Origin: Lawsonibacter celer
GTDB lineage: Bacteria; Bacillota; Clostridia; Oscillospirales; Oscillospiraceae
DNA length: 64,000 nucleotides
Direction of reading: 5' to 3'
NCBI RefSeq assembly: GCF_014281125.1
Contig: NZ_JACOEA010000001.1
Coordinates: forward strand, 1-64,000
The notes beneath the pieces were generated by a model. It saw only the letters and a program-made list of their open reading frames with translations, had not been told where the DNA came from and did not search any database. The position numbers and the translations under genes were made by a program. Below are positions 15,401 to 22,582 of the stretch, one piece after another; the first letter of the stretch is position 1; the number at the start of each line of letters is the position of its first letter.

Positions 15401-15577
15401 CAGTGGAACGTCGTTCAGGCGGTCCACATCCCGGTTGTTCTCAAACAGAATCTGCTTCCAGTTCTCAATTAGCTCTTCTTCTGTTTGGTAGCGCAGGATA
15501 TCCGGCTCCCAATTGTATTTTTCCACCAATAGGCGGATGAGGGCGGCCTCAAAGGCGGCCTCCTGTTCAAAAGCCAT
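12458..15577 (-). CDS. hsdR: Type I restriction enzyme, R subunit
   Basis: A 1039-residue HsdR of the EcoR124-like group. The N-terminal PD-(D/E)xK nuclease is visible as D144 ... E158-L-K160 (DFTLLINGMPLIHCELKRSG). The SF2 motor follows with Walker A HTTGSGKT (296-303), DEAH (406-409) and motif III GFTGTPI; motif VI lies in LIQAFSRTNRL. The C-terminal helical part contacts the methylase. It cuts unmodified DNA after ATP-driven translocation. It starts 16 bp behind hsdS and is the last gene of the operon. No frameshift or missing key residue is seen, so the system should be active. Confidence 0.96.
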   Translation of the reverse strand: MAFEQEAAFEAALIRLLVEKYNWEPDILRYQTEEELIENWKQILFENNRDVDRLNDVPLTDGEMQQILDQIARLRTPLKLNSFINGKTVAVKRDNPADELHIGREVSLKIYDRWEIAAGQSRYQIAQQPVFHAKSAVLQDRRGDFTLLINGMPLIHCELKRSGVDVSQACHQIERYTREGVFTGLFSLVQTFIAMTPEETVYFANPGPDGRFNRDFYFHWADVNNEPVNDWKDVAQSLLSIPMAHQLIGLYTVADDTDGLLKVLRSYQYYAVSRITSCVALRRWSEPDPLGGYIWHTTGSGKTLTSFKSAQLIADSKDADKVVFLMDRVELGTQSLLDYRGFADDADAVQATENTNSLVAKLKSSDPSNTLIVTSIQKMSRVEESGGFNAHDISLIQAKRIVFIVDEAHRDVFGEMLLTIKSTFPNAMFFGFTGTPIHEENQKKMNTTADIFGNELHRYSIADGIRDKNVLGFDPYMVPTYKDRDLRRAIALEKAKAASEAEALADPDKKAVYLHYMSHTQVPMAGYVQKNGRYRKGIEDYLPSTQYECRPHQEQVVQDILDNWTTLSQGSKFHALFAANSIAEAIAYYQLFQEKDSGLKVTALFDPSIDNNGSAAFKEESIAAIVEDYNKRYGTDFRMSSYASFKRDLSCRLAHKELYRSIERSPGQQIDLLIVVDQMLTGFDSKWINTLYLDKILTYERLIQAFSRTNRLYGPEKPFGTIRYYRKPYTMRNNVDAAFHLYSGDKPLGLFADKLECNLKGMNESFGRIDALFRSTGIEHFERLPEDPAERGQFAKLFKRLNSFLEAAKIQGFTWDKRSRKGKRAAGKLPIPLQLDETAYLILALRYKELFSPTGGGSIGDVPYEIDTYLTEINTGVIDANYLNSRFKKYMKALHSGEELSAVLDELHHSFAALTREEQKFANIFLHDVQSGDITVDEGKTLRDYITAYMAQAKNDQIHRFSTAIGVDEAALRAFMQQKVTDANINEFGRFDRLKAAVDRTAARAYLEAVSGAPIKPFQLNMKLEQALRRFILTGGFDV

Positions 15578-15593
15578 GGCTTGCCTCCCTATG

Positions 15594-16805
15594 TCACACC
15601 AGCATTTTTTCGAGGAGCGCTTTTTTCAGGAGCTGGAGCTTTTCCAGCTCCTCTGCGCTTGCGGCAATCAGACGATCCATTGCCGCGAAAAAACCCGAGA
15701 TAGCCTGCTGCTCCTCATAGCCTGGAAAGCATACCGTGCCGAGCAGGGCGTCGTCGTCGCTGATGTTGATGGTGTTTTTGGCCCCTTTGCTGATGATGGG
15801 GCGCAGGTACTGATTGAGCCGGCGGTCCAGTTCAAAGTAGGTCTGGACAAAGGGGGGATAGACACAGGACTTGGGGTGATATACGGCATAGAGGGCCGAT
15901 ACGATCCCCGGGGCCCCCATATTGGTCTTAATAATGCCATAGGGGGTATCCCTTAGGGGAGATTTGGTATAGACCACATCCCCCTGCTTCACGATGCCGT
16001 AATTGGTAACGGCGGCGCCGGCAAAGCTTCTGCCCTTGTGCTTGATCTGATTGATCACGCCGTACTCGCCGGATACGGAGAGCACATCGGACTTTGTATA
16101 GGTGTTCTGCAGGTTTTTCTCCCTTGCGGTCTCCAGGTAGAAGCCGAGCGGGCGCCGCTCCCAGTCGCCACGAAACCCCTGAAACCGGAGTTCCGGCGCG
16201 TCGGAGCCCTCCTGCGGAAACATCTTTTCCAGCAAGGATTTTTTGAAGCGCTGGAGTTTGCCGCATTTGTGCTGACAGGAGCGGATCAGACGGTCGAGAC
16301 AGGCCAGGTACTCCGCAATTTTTGCCTGCTCCGCCTCCGCGGGCATGGCGCAGGTAATTTTACCAAACACAGGATATTTCAAATTCCACGTATCGGAGGT
16401 GATGCCCTGGGAGTGAAGCTGGAATTGATGAATCATCGCCGCCTTTTTAAACGCATAGGAAAAAAACAGCGAATTCACCCCGGCTTTTGGAACAAGCACC
16501 GTGTATGCGGGGCTTAAGATGCCGCTGTACGGGGAATAGCCACAGGCGCCCTGCCACATCCGCATGGTGTTATAGGCGATGTCGCCCACTTCGACTTTTT
16601 TATAGTGGGACTTATCTTCGCTGGAATTGTCATAGCGGCCGAGCTCGGAAAACTTTTTCAGTCCGGAATGGATCGTGACCGAAATCAGATCTCCCTCGGA
16701 GGAGCGCTCCTGCCGCTCCTCAAAACAATCCTCCAGCGCGCTGCGCGTCCAGGGCGCCTCAAAGCTCCGGAATCGGATCTGCGGCAAGTCTTTTTTTCCC
16801 GGCAT
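15594..16805 (-). CDS. hsdS: Type I restriction-modification, specificity subunit
   Basis: A 403-residue HsdS with two target-recognition domains, each ending in a coiled spacer helix: first half to about EQAKIAEYLACLDRLIRSCQHKCGKLQRFKKSLLEKMFP, second half ending EEQQAISGFFAAMDRLIAASAEELEKLQLLKKALLEKMLV. The two helices are clearly homologous, as usual. The target is bipartite and cannot be read from sequence. ATG 16805 is preceded by GGGTGA; a GTG at 16814 would overlap hsdM. Only one hsdS is present and I see no partner half-gene that would allow shuffling. Confidence 0.95.
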   Translation of the reverse strand: MPGKKDLPQIRFRSFEAPWTRSALEDCFEERQERSSEGDLISVTIHSGLKKFSELGRYDNSSEDKSHYKKVEVGDIAYNTMRMWQGACGYSPYSGILSPAYTVLVPKAGVNSLFFSYAFKKAAMIHQFQLHSQGITSDTWNLKYPVFGKITCAMPAEAEQAKIAEYLACLDRLIRSCQHKCGKLQRFKKSLLEKMFPQEGSDAPELRFQGFRGDWERRPLGFYLETAREKNLQNTYTKSDVLSVSGEYGVINQIKHKGRSFAGAAVTNYGIVKQGDVVYTKSPLRDTPYGIIKTNMGAPGIVSALYAVYHPKSCVYPPFVQTYFELDRRLNQYLRPIISKGAKNTINISDDDALLGTVCFPGYEEQQAISGFFAAMDRLIAASAEELEKLQLLKKALLEKMLV

Positions 16806-16806
16806 C

Positions 16807-19590
16807 TTATTCACCCGACAACAGAGATTGGAACTCTGCCAGACCTTTCATATCATATTCATCGCCGGTCAACTGGTCGATCATTAAAGACAGCTCCTGC
16901 TCCGATTCCTCAATCTGCCGGCCTAAATCCTGATAGGTCACGGCATATTTCTCCGCCAGGCGCTGGACCGCCTGCTCCAGTGTTTCGATAATAGCCTCCG
17001 GAATGGCGCGAAGGGAGGCGCAGAGCGGCGCGATCCATTTCAGCCGAAGCAAGTCGAGGACCTGGACGTCCGTCAAAGCTTCAATCGTCTCCTTCGTCAA
17101 AAGATGCAGCGCCGCGGCCATCTCCCGGGCCTGCTTTCGGACGGATTTTTCCTCGTCCATCAATTGGCCTGCGCGGACCATTTTGGCCTCAAAGGACCCC
17201 TCCGGGAAGACATAGGCCTCCCGCAGGGTCTTCCGATACAGGGCGGCCTTGCCCCTGGCGTAGGGGACATTGCCGTCGATTGCCGCCCAATTCACCTCGG
17301 GATGGTCGGCAATATACTGCAGCCGGACCGCCTTTCCCGAATGCGCGTCAAACAGCTCCAGATACCCCTGCAGACCGGAGAGCTCCGGGGAAGAGACCTC
17401 CGCGTAGAGTTCCGCCAGCTTTATGGAAAACTCTCTTGGCACAAACGCAGTGTTGTCCTCGTTGAGGAATGCCCCCCGGTCCCCCTCCTCGATAGAGTCG
17501 ATCAGCTCGGCCAGTTCCGCCGCAATCGCCTCCTGCCGGGCTTCCTTGGCCTTTACTGCGTCGTAATCCGCTTTTAACAGCGTGGTCTGCACCAGCTCGA
17601 AGGGAATGATATGGCCGACCCAGCCGTCCTGCACCTCTTCCTCCTTGTCGCCCTTTTTCCTGAGCACCAGATTGGGGTCGACCTGCCTTGCGGCGGAAAA
17701 GCCCTCGGTCTGGATCATCTCAAGATCGGCGGAGATGCCTCCCCACTGGTTGTCCAGCAGCTGGTAGGCCTGGTATTTGTCCACCAGGGGGAGGGCAGCC
17801 ACTCGGTCGAAGATGGCCTGCGTAATTGTGTCCTCCTCCTGGGAGAGATTCAGCTCCCGCATATTGCCGATGAGCTCCCGGTCCAGATAGGCGTCAAAAT
17901 CCCCAAAGGCGTCCTGACAGGCGGCGACAAACGCCTTTACGTCAGGGCTGTTGTCGATGGCCTCCTTCAGATTCTCCGCCGCCAGAGCGGAATAGGGGGT
18001 CCCGTCACAGGAAAACAGGGTGCTCCGTAGCTGCGGAAACGCCGTCCAGTAGGGCTCCAGCCGGTCAATTTCATGGTTGGGGGTGCCGCCGAACATGGTG
18101 GCGTAGATGTCCCAGGTCTCCGATGTCTCAGAGGAGTCAATGTAGCGGGGGAGATTCAGGTTATAGCCGTTTCGGCGTATCTCCGCCTTGGAGACGAGCC
18201 GGGCGTACTTCTCCACCCTCTGGGGGCGGACGGCGACCGTGTCGGCAATTTTCTTGATGTCCGAAGCCGTCAGCTTGTTGGTCTTGCCCGCCTTGGTGAA
18301 GCCCTTGGAGGCGTCGATAAACAGCACGTCGGATTCAGCCCGTTTTTGGCGCAGTACCATGATAATGGTGGGAATGCCGGTGCCGAAGAAAATATTGGCC
18401 GGCAGGCCGATAATGGCCTCAATGTTGTTGTTCTCGATCAGGTTTCTGCGGATGCGGCCCTCCCCTTCTCCCTTCCCGTCTGTGCCGCCGGTTGCGTCCC
18501 CACGGAACAAAACGCCGTGGGGCAGTACGATGGTCATAATTCCATCCGGCTTGAGGTGATAGAGCTCATGGAGCAGAAAAGCATAGTCCGCTTTTCCCCT
18601 CGGAGCCACGCCATAGCGGTAGCGGGGATCTCTATTCTTATGGGACGGATCCCAATGCTGGGAATAGGGCGGATTGGATACCACCGCATCCACGTACACG
18701 GTGCGGTGGGCGGCGGCGGGGTCCACATCATCGGAGAATGGCCAGTCCTCCTCCAGGGTGTCGCCGCAGCGCGTATAGATGTTGTCCGGCCGGATCCCGC
18801 GCATGACCAGATTCATGCGGGTCAGATTGTATGTATTTTCCTTCAGTTCCTGGGCGTAGTATTTGATATTATGCTTATCCGCAATATATTTGGACATGCT
18901 CTTGCCGATGGTAATCAGCAGCGAGCCGGAGCCGCTGGTCGGGTCATAGATCTCAATTTTGTCCCTGCCCCTGAGGTGGTTGGCGACGATTTCCGACATC
19001 AGCAGGGACACCTCGTGCGGGGTGTAGAATTCACCGGCTTTTTTGCCCGCGTTGGCCGCGAAATTGCTGATCAGATACTCATAAATAAACCCCAGGACAT
19101 CATAGTCCTGCCTTCCGTCCATGGGGATGTCTTTAATCAGCTGGATCAAATCGCGGATCGCTTTTGTCTGATTGCTGGCGCTGTCGCCGAGCTTGCTCAG
19201 GCCGGTCTCCAAAGTGTTGAAAATCTTGCTGAAAACCTTCTGGTGGGTCTGGCTGATCAGCCGGTTGAACGCGGAAAGCGCGGTCCTTACGTCAGCCACC
19301 GAAAAGGAGCTTCCCTTGTCGAGCCAGGTGGAAAACAGATGCTCATAGGCGATGAAATAGCCGCGATTTTGCTGGCAGTAAACTACGATCTCCGAATGGT
19401 CTTCCTGTAAGGATTCTTTGATATCCGCATCCGGATAGCCGTCCTTTCTGAAAAACTCGACCTCCTGATCAGAGAGAAATTTGTAAAAAATGAAGCCAAG
19501 AATATAGTCCTTATATTCGTTCGCTTCAATTTTGGACCGCATCTTATTGGCGGATTCCCAGATTCTGTTTGCCAACTGCTGTTTATTCAT
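16807..19590 (-). CDS. hsdM: Type I restriction-modification, DNA methyltransferase subunit (long form)
   Basis: A 927-residue HsdM. The N-terminal helical domain (about 1-160) is followed by the adenine N6-methylase with SAM motif DPTSGSGSLL (216-225) and catalytic NPPY (306-309), as well as GEFYTPHEV (187-195). The family is usually about 500-550 residues; here about 400 further residues follow, rich in helices and charged residues, ending in a coiled segment that resembles a dimer or HsdS-contact region. It overlaps the preceding HTH gene by 8 bases and ends just before hsdS, so the four genes form one operon. The extended C terminus is known from some clostridial HsdM but has no assigned role. 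Confidence 0.95.
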   Translation of the reverse strand: MNKQQLANRIWESANKMRSKIEANEYKDYILGFIFYKFLSDQEVEFFRKDGYPDADIKESLQEDHSEIVVYCQQNRGYFIAYEHLFSTWLDKGSSFSVADVRTALSAFNRLISQTHQKVFSKIFNTLETGLSKLGDSASNQTKAIRDLIQLIKDIPMDGRQDYDVLGFIYEYLISNFAANAGKKAGEFYTPHEVSLLMSEIVANHLRGRDKIEIYDPTSGSGSLLITIGKSMSKYIADKHNIKYYAQELKENTYNLTRMNLVMRGIRPDNIYTRCGDTLEEDWPFSDDVDPAAAHRTVYVDAVVSNPPYSQHWDPSHKNRDPRYRYGVAPRGKADYAFLLHELYHLKPDGIMTIVLPHGVLFRGDATGGTDGKGEGEGRIRRNLIENNNIEAIIGLPANIFFGTGIPTIIMVLRQKRAESDVLFIDASKGFTKAGKTNKLTASDIKKIADTVAVRPQRVEKYARLVSKAEIRRNGYNLNLPRYIDSSETSETWDIYATMFGGTPNHEIDRLEPYWTAFPQLRSTLFSCDGTPYSALAAENLKEAIDNSPDVKAFVAACQDAFGDFDAYLDRELIGNMRELNLSQEEDTITQAIFDRVAALPLVDKYQAYQLLDNQWGGISADLEMIQTEGFSAARQVDPNLVLRKKGDKEEEVQDGWVGHIIPFELVQTTLLKADYDAVKAKEARQEAIAAELAELIDSIEEGDRGAFLNEDNTAFVPREFSIKLAELYAEVSSPELSGLQGYLELFDAHSGKAVRLQYIADHPEVNWAAIDGNVPYARGKAALYRKTLREAYVFPEGSFEAKMVRAGQLMDEEKSVRKQAREMAAALHLLTKETIEALTDVQVLDLLRLKWIAPLCASLRAIPEAIIETLEQAVQRLAEKYAVTYQDLGRQIEESEQELSLMIDQLTGDEYDMKGLAEFQSLLSGE

Positions 19591-19891
19591 CGCTCTGCTC
19601 TCCTAATTCTTCCATACACATTTGGGGATCCGAACCCTCCTGGGACGCACAGGGCTTGGTGTTTGGCTGCCGGGGGGGTAGACCGTCCGATTTCTCTGCC
19701 GCCGGTCTACGCTTGACGTATTTGCCGCTTTTGATTCTGGCGTCAGCGGGTTTCTCCGCATCGGCCGGAATGGCCCAGGAATGCCCAATGCGGACCGCGC
19801 CCGGGATACGGTCCTCGCCGCACAAGATCTGTATGCGCCGGGTGGAGATACACCACTTTTCAGCAAGCTGTGTGACCGAAAGATATTTCAT
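19583..19891 (-). CDS. Small helix-turn-helix protein (excisionase/MerR-like) heading the hsd operon
   Basis: A 102-residue protein: MKYLSVTQLAEKWCISTRRIQ, ILCGEDRIPGAVRIGHSWAI and PADAEKPADARIKSGKYVKR form a winged-helix DNA-binding domain of the excisionase/MerR type; the C-terminal third is basic, then acidic and unstructured-looking. ATG 19891 follows AGGAG. It is the first gene of the operon and overlaps hsdM. It may repress the hsd promoter: a 16-bp palindrome lies next to the -10 box. Genes of this type commonly precede type I systems in clostridia. Confidence 0.85.
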   Translation of the reverse strand: MKYLSVTQLAEKWCISTRRIQILCGEDRIPGAVRIGHSWAIPADAEKPADARIKSGKYVKRRPAAEKSDGLPPRQPNTKPCASQEGSDPQMCMEELGEQSDE

Positions 19892-19942
19892 ACTCCATGC
19901 TCCTGTTACAACACATTTCACGCGATCCAGACAAGAAGCTGC

Positions 19943-19958
19943 AGGAAACCACTTTCCT
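19943..19958. promoter_or_regulatory. Palindrome at the hsd transcription start
   Basis: AGGAAA-CCAC-TTTCCT, a perfect 6+6 inverted repeat lying directly downstream of the hsd -10 box. Probable operator; the HTH gene product is the natural candidate. Confidence 0.5.
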
Positions 19959-19987
19959 ATTGTAATCGCAGTGCCGAATAAAATCAA
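19959..19987 (-). promoter_or_regulatory. Promoter of the hsd operon
   Basis: Minus strand TTGATT (19987-19982), 17-bp spacer, TACAAT (19964-19959). Confidence 0.7.
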
Positions 19988-20141
19988 CAGATTTTTGCCA
20001 GACCAGGGAAGCGCGAGGGCCGTGCCGTGGGCGAGCCCCAAGTCCTGCCTGTCCATAGGGAAACACCGCCGTAAACGCATTGCCCGTATAGAAACTCTCC
20101 GTTCATGTAAAATACATCCATACTGTGAATGGAGGGCTTTT

Positions 20142-20987
20142 ATGAACGGATACAGACTGACAGCGGACCAGATTGCCGCCTACGGCGCATATCTTCAGCA
20201 GGAGGAGCGAGCGGCGGGAACAGTGGAGAAATATCTCCGGGATCTGCGAGCCTTCGCACGCTGGCTGGAGGGGAGCGAGGTCACCAGGGAAGACCCGGCT
20301 GGGTGGAAAAATTACCTGCTTTCTCTCCGCTACGCTCCGGTCACCATCAACTCTATGCTGGCAGCGCTGAACGGCTTTTTTCAGTTTGCAGGTTGGAGTG
20401 ACTGCCGGGTGAAATTTTTGAAAATCCAGCGGCGGCTGTTCCGGGACCAGTCCCGGGAGCTGACCCGGCCGGAGTATGACCGCCTCATCGCCGCCGCCCG
20501 GGGCAGGGGGCAGGAGCGGCTTGCCCTGCTCGTCGAGACCATGGGGGCCACCGGCGTCCGGGTCAGCGAGGTAAAATATCTTACCGTGGAGGCCGCCCAG
20601 CGGGGCCGGGCGGAGATTAGTCTGAAGGGGAAAATCCGGGTGATTCTGCTGCCCAACAAGCTGTGCCGTAAGCTGCTGAAGTATGCTAAAAAGCAAAAAA
20701 CCGCCTCCGGTGAGATCTTTCTCACCAAAAGCGGGACAGGACTGAGCCGCCGCCAGATCTGGGCGGAGATGAAGCGGCTGTGCAAATATGCCGGGGTGGA
20801 GCCGAAAAAGGTCTTTCCCCATAATCTGCGCCACCTGTTCGCCACGACATTCTACTGCTCCAGCCGGGACATCGTGAAGCTGGCCGATGTGCTGGGCCAT
20901 TCCAGCATTGAAACCACCCGCATCTATCTGGTGACCTCTGGCGCGGAGCACGTCCGACAGCTGGACCGACTGGGATTGGTGTCGTAG
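20142..20987 (+). CDS. Tyrosine recombinase (integrase family)
   Basis: A 281-residue tyrosine recombinase. The N-terminal SAM-like core-binding domain (1-100) includes YLQQEERAAGTVEKYLRDLRAFARWL. The catalytic domain has R140 (TGVRVSE), a Lys at 162/164 (LKGK), H227-x-x-R230 (HNLRH), H253 (LGH) and nucleophile Y262 (RIYL). It is short, like XerC/D, RecV or the invertases of phase-variable loci, not like a phage integrase. ATG 20142 has GGAGGG upstream. Two bases after its stop begins a 19-bp repeat whose inverted partner lies 280 bp further on, so it most likely inverts that segment. It is transcribed away from the hsd operon. Confidence 0.93.
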   Translation: MNGYRLTADQIAAYGAYLQQEERAAGTVEKYLRDLRAFARWLEGSEVTREDPAGWKNYLLSLRYAPVTINSMLAALNGFFQFAGWSDCRVKFLKIQRRLFRDQSRELTRPEYDRLIAAARGRGQERLALLVETMGATGVRVSEVKYLTVEAAQRGRAEISLKGKIRVILLPNKLCRKLLKYAKKQKTASGEIFLTKSGTGLSRRQIWAEMKRLCKYAGVEPKKVFPHNLRHLFATTFYCSSRDIVKLADVLGHSSIETTRIYLVTSGAEHVRQLDRLGLVS

Positions 20988-20988
20988 G

Positions 20989-21007
20989 CAAACTTCACAT
21001 TTTGCCG
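20989..21007. repeat. Left inverted repeat of a putative invertible segment (IRL)
   Basis: CAAACTTCACATTTTGCCG. Its reverse complement matches 21289-21307 at 18 of 19 positions. It begins immediately after the recombinase stop codon. Confidence 0.75.
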
Positions 21008-21052
21008 TAAGCGCAGACGGAAAAATACAGGCGAATACATATCGCGAGAACA

Positions 21053-21081
21053 ATTATACCATTTGTTCCCCCAAATAACAA
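21053..21081 (-). promoter_or_regulatory. Strong promoter inside the invertible segment, facing left
   Basis: Minus strand TTGTTA (21081-21076), 17-bp spacer, TATAAT (21058-21053) with the extended -10 TGGTATAAT. In this orientation it reads into the 3' end of the recombinase gene in antisense. If the segment flips, it would lie about 160 bp before the start codon at 21406 and face it. Confidence 0.75.
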
Positions 21082-21173
21082 GACATTTTCCCGTTTTTGG
21101 GCACAAAAATTACAGGCCGAAAAACTGTTTTTTGCGGCCTTGGTCCAATATGCCCGAACAAAGAAACTGGATG

Positions 21174-21203
21174 CCCTGGGAAGTTGCTTCCCGGGGATTT
21201 TTT
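21174..21203 (+). terminator. Terminator inside the invertible segment
   Basis: CCCTGGGAAG-TTG-CTTCCCGGGG stem (one G-T pair) followed by ATTTTTT. In the present orientation it would stop read-through from the recombinase gene before the zinc-ribbon gene. Confidence 0.82.
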
Positions 21204-21238
21204 GTACAATTTCGGGCAGTCTGGATGCCAGCTGTGGT

Positions 21239-21252
21239 CAAAATGTGAATTT
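21239..21252. repeat. Third, partial copy of the repeat
   Basis: CAAAATGTGAATTT, identical over 14 bases to part of the right repeat and in the same orientation. It could be an alternative crossover site or a binding site for the recombinase or an accessory factor. Confidence 0.6.
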
Positions 21253-21288
21253 GGTAAATGTCGGGCTTGCCCGGCATTTCTGCTATAG

Positions 21289-21307
21289 CGGCAAAATGTG
21301 AATTTTG
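21289..21307. repeat. Right inverted repeat of a putative invertible segment (IRR)
   Basis: CGGCAAAATGTGAATTTTG, inverted partner of 20989-21007 (one mismatch). A weak extended -10 like TGCTATAGC (21281-21289) overlaps its inner edge. Confidence 0.75.
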
Positions 21308-21405
21308 TTGACGCAGAGTATGCGATGCTTGGGGATGGAATGGTGTGCCGGAATCTTCCGCCGCGGCCGGCGGATGGCGTCGGACTGGGGGAAAGGAGTG
21401 GTGGA

Positions 21406-22440
21406 ATGAGACAATCGCTGTATGACTACTGCGTAAGAACAGAGAATTTTGACTTGCTTCAGCAGTGGCACCCAACCAGAAATGGGGACCGCACGCCGGC
21501 CGAGCTGTCCTATGGAAGCGGTGAAAAGGTATGGTGGCAGTGCAGCAGCGGCCATATGTGGCAGGCCGTGATATACACCCGCACCAGCGGAGGAAGCAGT
21601 TGCCCCTACTGCGCGGGGAAGCTGGTGTGGCCAGGCGAAAATGACCTGGCCTCTCAGCGGCCGGACCTGGCTGTACAGTGGCATCCCACAAAAAACGCAC
21701 CGCTGACGCCGGAGCACGTATTATTGGGAAGCCACAAGGCGGTTTGGTGGATCTGCGAAAAGGGACACCAGTGGCGGGCGATGGTGAAAACGAGAGTGTT
21801 CGGCAGTGGCTGCCCAGTCTGCGCAAACCGGGTGCTTCAACCGGGCGAAAATGATCTGCTTATGTCCCATCCGGCTTTGGCCGCCCAATGGCACCCCGAA
21901 AAAAACGGTGGACTCACCCCCCGGGACGTGACGGCCGGTACCCGCCGCAAGGTATGGTGGCAGTGTGAAAAGGGACACGAATGGCAGGCCGCTGTTGTGT
22001 CCAGGTTCAGAGGCGCGGGCTGCCCGTTCTGCGCGGGCAGACAGGTTGTTCCTGGGGAGAATGACCTTGCCAGCCGGTTCCCGACCATTGCGGCACAGTG
22101 GAACCGGGGGCGCAACGGACCGCTGACACCGGAGCAGGCTTCACCGTACAGCAACCGGAAAGTGTGGTGGCGCTGTGCGCTGGGGCATGAATACCAGGCG
22201 GTCATCGGCGCCCGCACCAAGTCTGGCGCCGGCTGCCCTTACTGCAGCGGAAAACGCGTGCTGGCAGGCTTTAACGATCTGGCCACGCTGGAGCCGGAGG
22301 TTGCCGCCCAGTGGCACCCGGTGCTGAACGGTGCGCTGACCCCGGAGATGGTGACAACGGGCAGCCATCAGAAGGTGTGGTGGCAGTGTGCTGACGGCCA
22401 TGTCTGGAATGCGGTGATTCATTCCAGAGCAGGACCGTAG
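21406..22440 (+). CDS. Zinc-ribbon repeat protein (DUF4379-type), ends at an in-frame TAG
   Basis: A 344-residue protein built of five repeats of about 65-70 residues. Each repeat reads approximately PGENDLA...P.LAAQWHP.KNG.LTPE followed by KVWWQC..GH.W.A and GCP.CAG, a treble-clef/zinc-ribbon unit with Cys and His ligands. Such proteins (Pfam DUF4379) are abundant in clostridia and are thought to bind nucleic acid; function is unproven. The fifth repeat is cut by TAG at 22438 after HSRAGP, before its final CPVC pair, which is still encoded downstream in the same frame. ATG 21406 follows GAAAGGAGTG. It heads an operon with the giant surface protein and lies behind the putative promoter switch. 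Confidence 0.85.
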   Translation: MRQSLYDYCVRTENFDLLQQWHPTRNGDRTPAELSYGSGEKVWWQCSSGHMWQAVIYTRTSGGSSCPYCAGKLVWPGENDLASQRPDLAVQWHPTKNAPLTPEHVLLGSHKAVWWICEKGHQWRAMVKTRVFGSGCPVCANRVLQPGENDLLMSHPALAAQWHPEKNGGLTPRDVTAGTRRKVWWQCEKGHEWQAAVVSRFRGAGCPFCAGRQVVPGENDLASRFPTIAAQWNRGRNGPLTPEQASPYSNRKVWWRCALGHEYQAVIGARTKSGAGCPYCSGKRVLAGFNDLATLEPEVAAQWHPVLNGALTPEMVTTGSHQKVWWQCADGHVWNAVIHSRAGP

Positions 22441-22563
22441 AAGTGCGGCTGTCCGGTCTGCACAGGCCACATAAGTGCAAAGCGGCTGAGGAGGTACGAA
22501 GCAGTATTTACAGAGCAGAGAGCACTGAGAGAAACAGCTTCGCTGATCATACAAAATCAATAA
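22441..22563 (+). pseudogene. In-frame continuation of the zinc-ribbon gene beyond the TAG
   Basis: Forty sense codons follow the TAG in the same frame: KCGCPVCTGHISAKRLRRYE, then AVFTEQRALRETASLIIQNQ, then TAA at 22561. The start supplies exactly the missing second half (GCPVCTG) of the fifth zinc ribbon. So either the gene has a recent nonsense mutation or the TAG is sometimes read through. The full product would be 385 residues and would end 20 bp before the next start codon, a normal operon spacing. Confidence 0.75.
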
Positions 22564-22582
22564 TTGAGGAGGAAAGCAGCAA

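Noticed and set aside
15594..20987. Recombinase-driven shuffling of hsdS
   Set aside because: A tyrosine recombinase is nearby, but only one hsdS exists, no partial hsdS or matching inverted repeat was seen, and the recombinase is next to a better repeat pair on its other side.
21406..22440. CRISPR array or DNA tandem repeat
   Set aside because: The periodicity of about 200 bp comes from diverged protein repeats with coding constraint, not from identical short repeats with spacers. No CRISPR array was seen anywhere.
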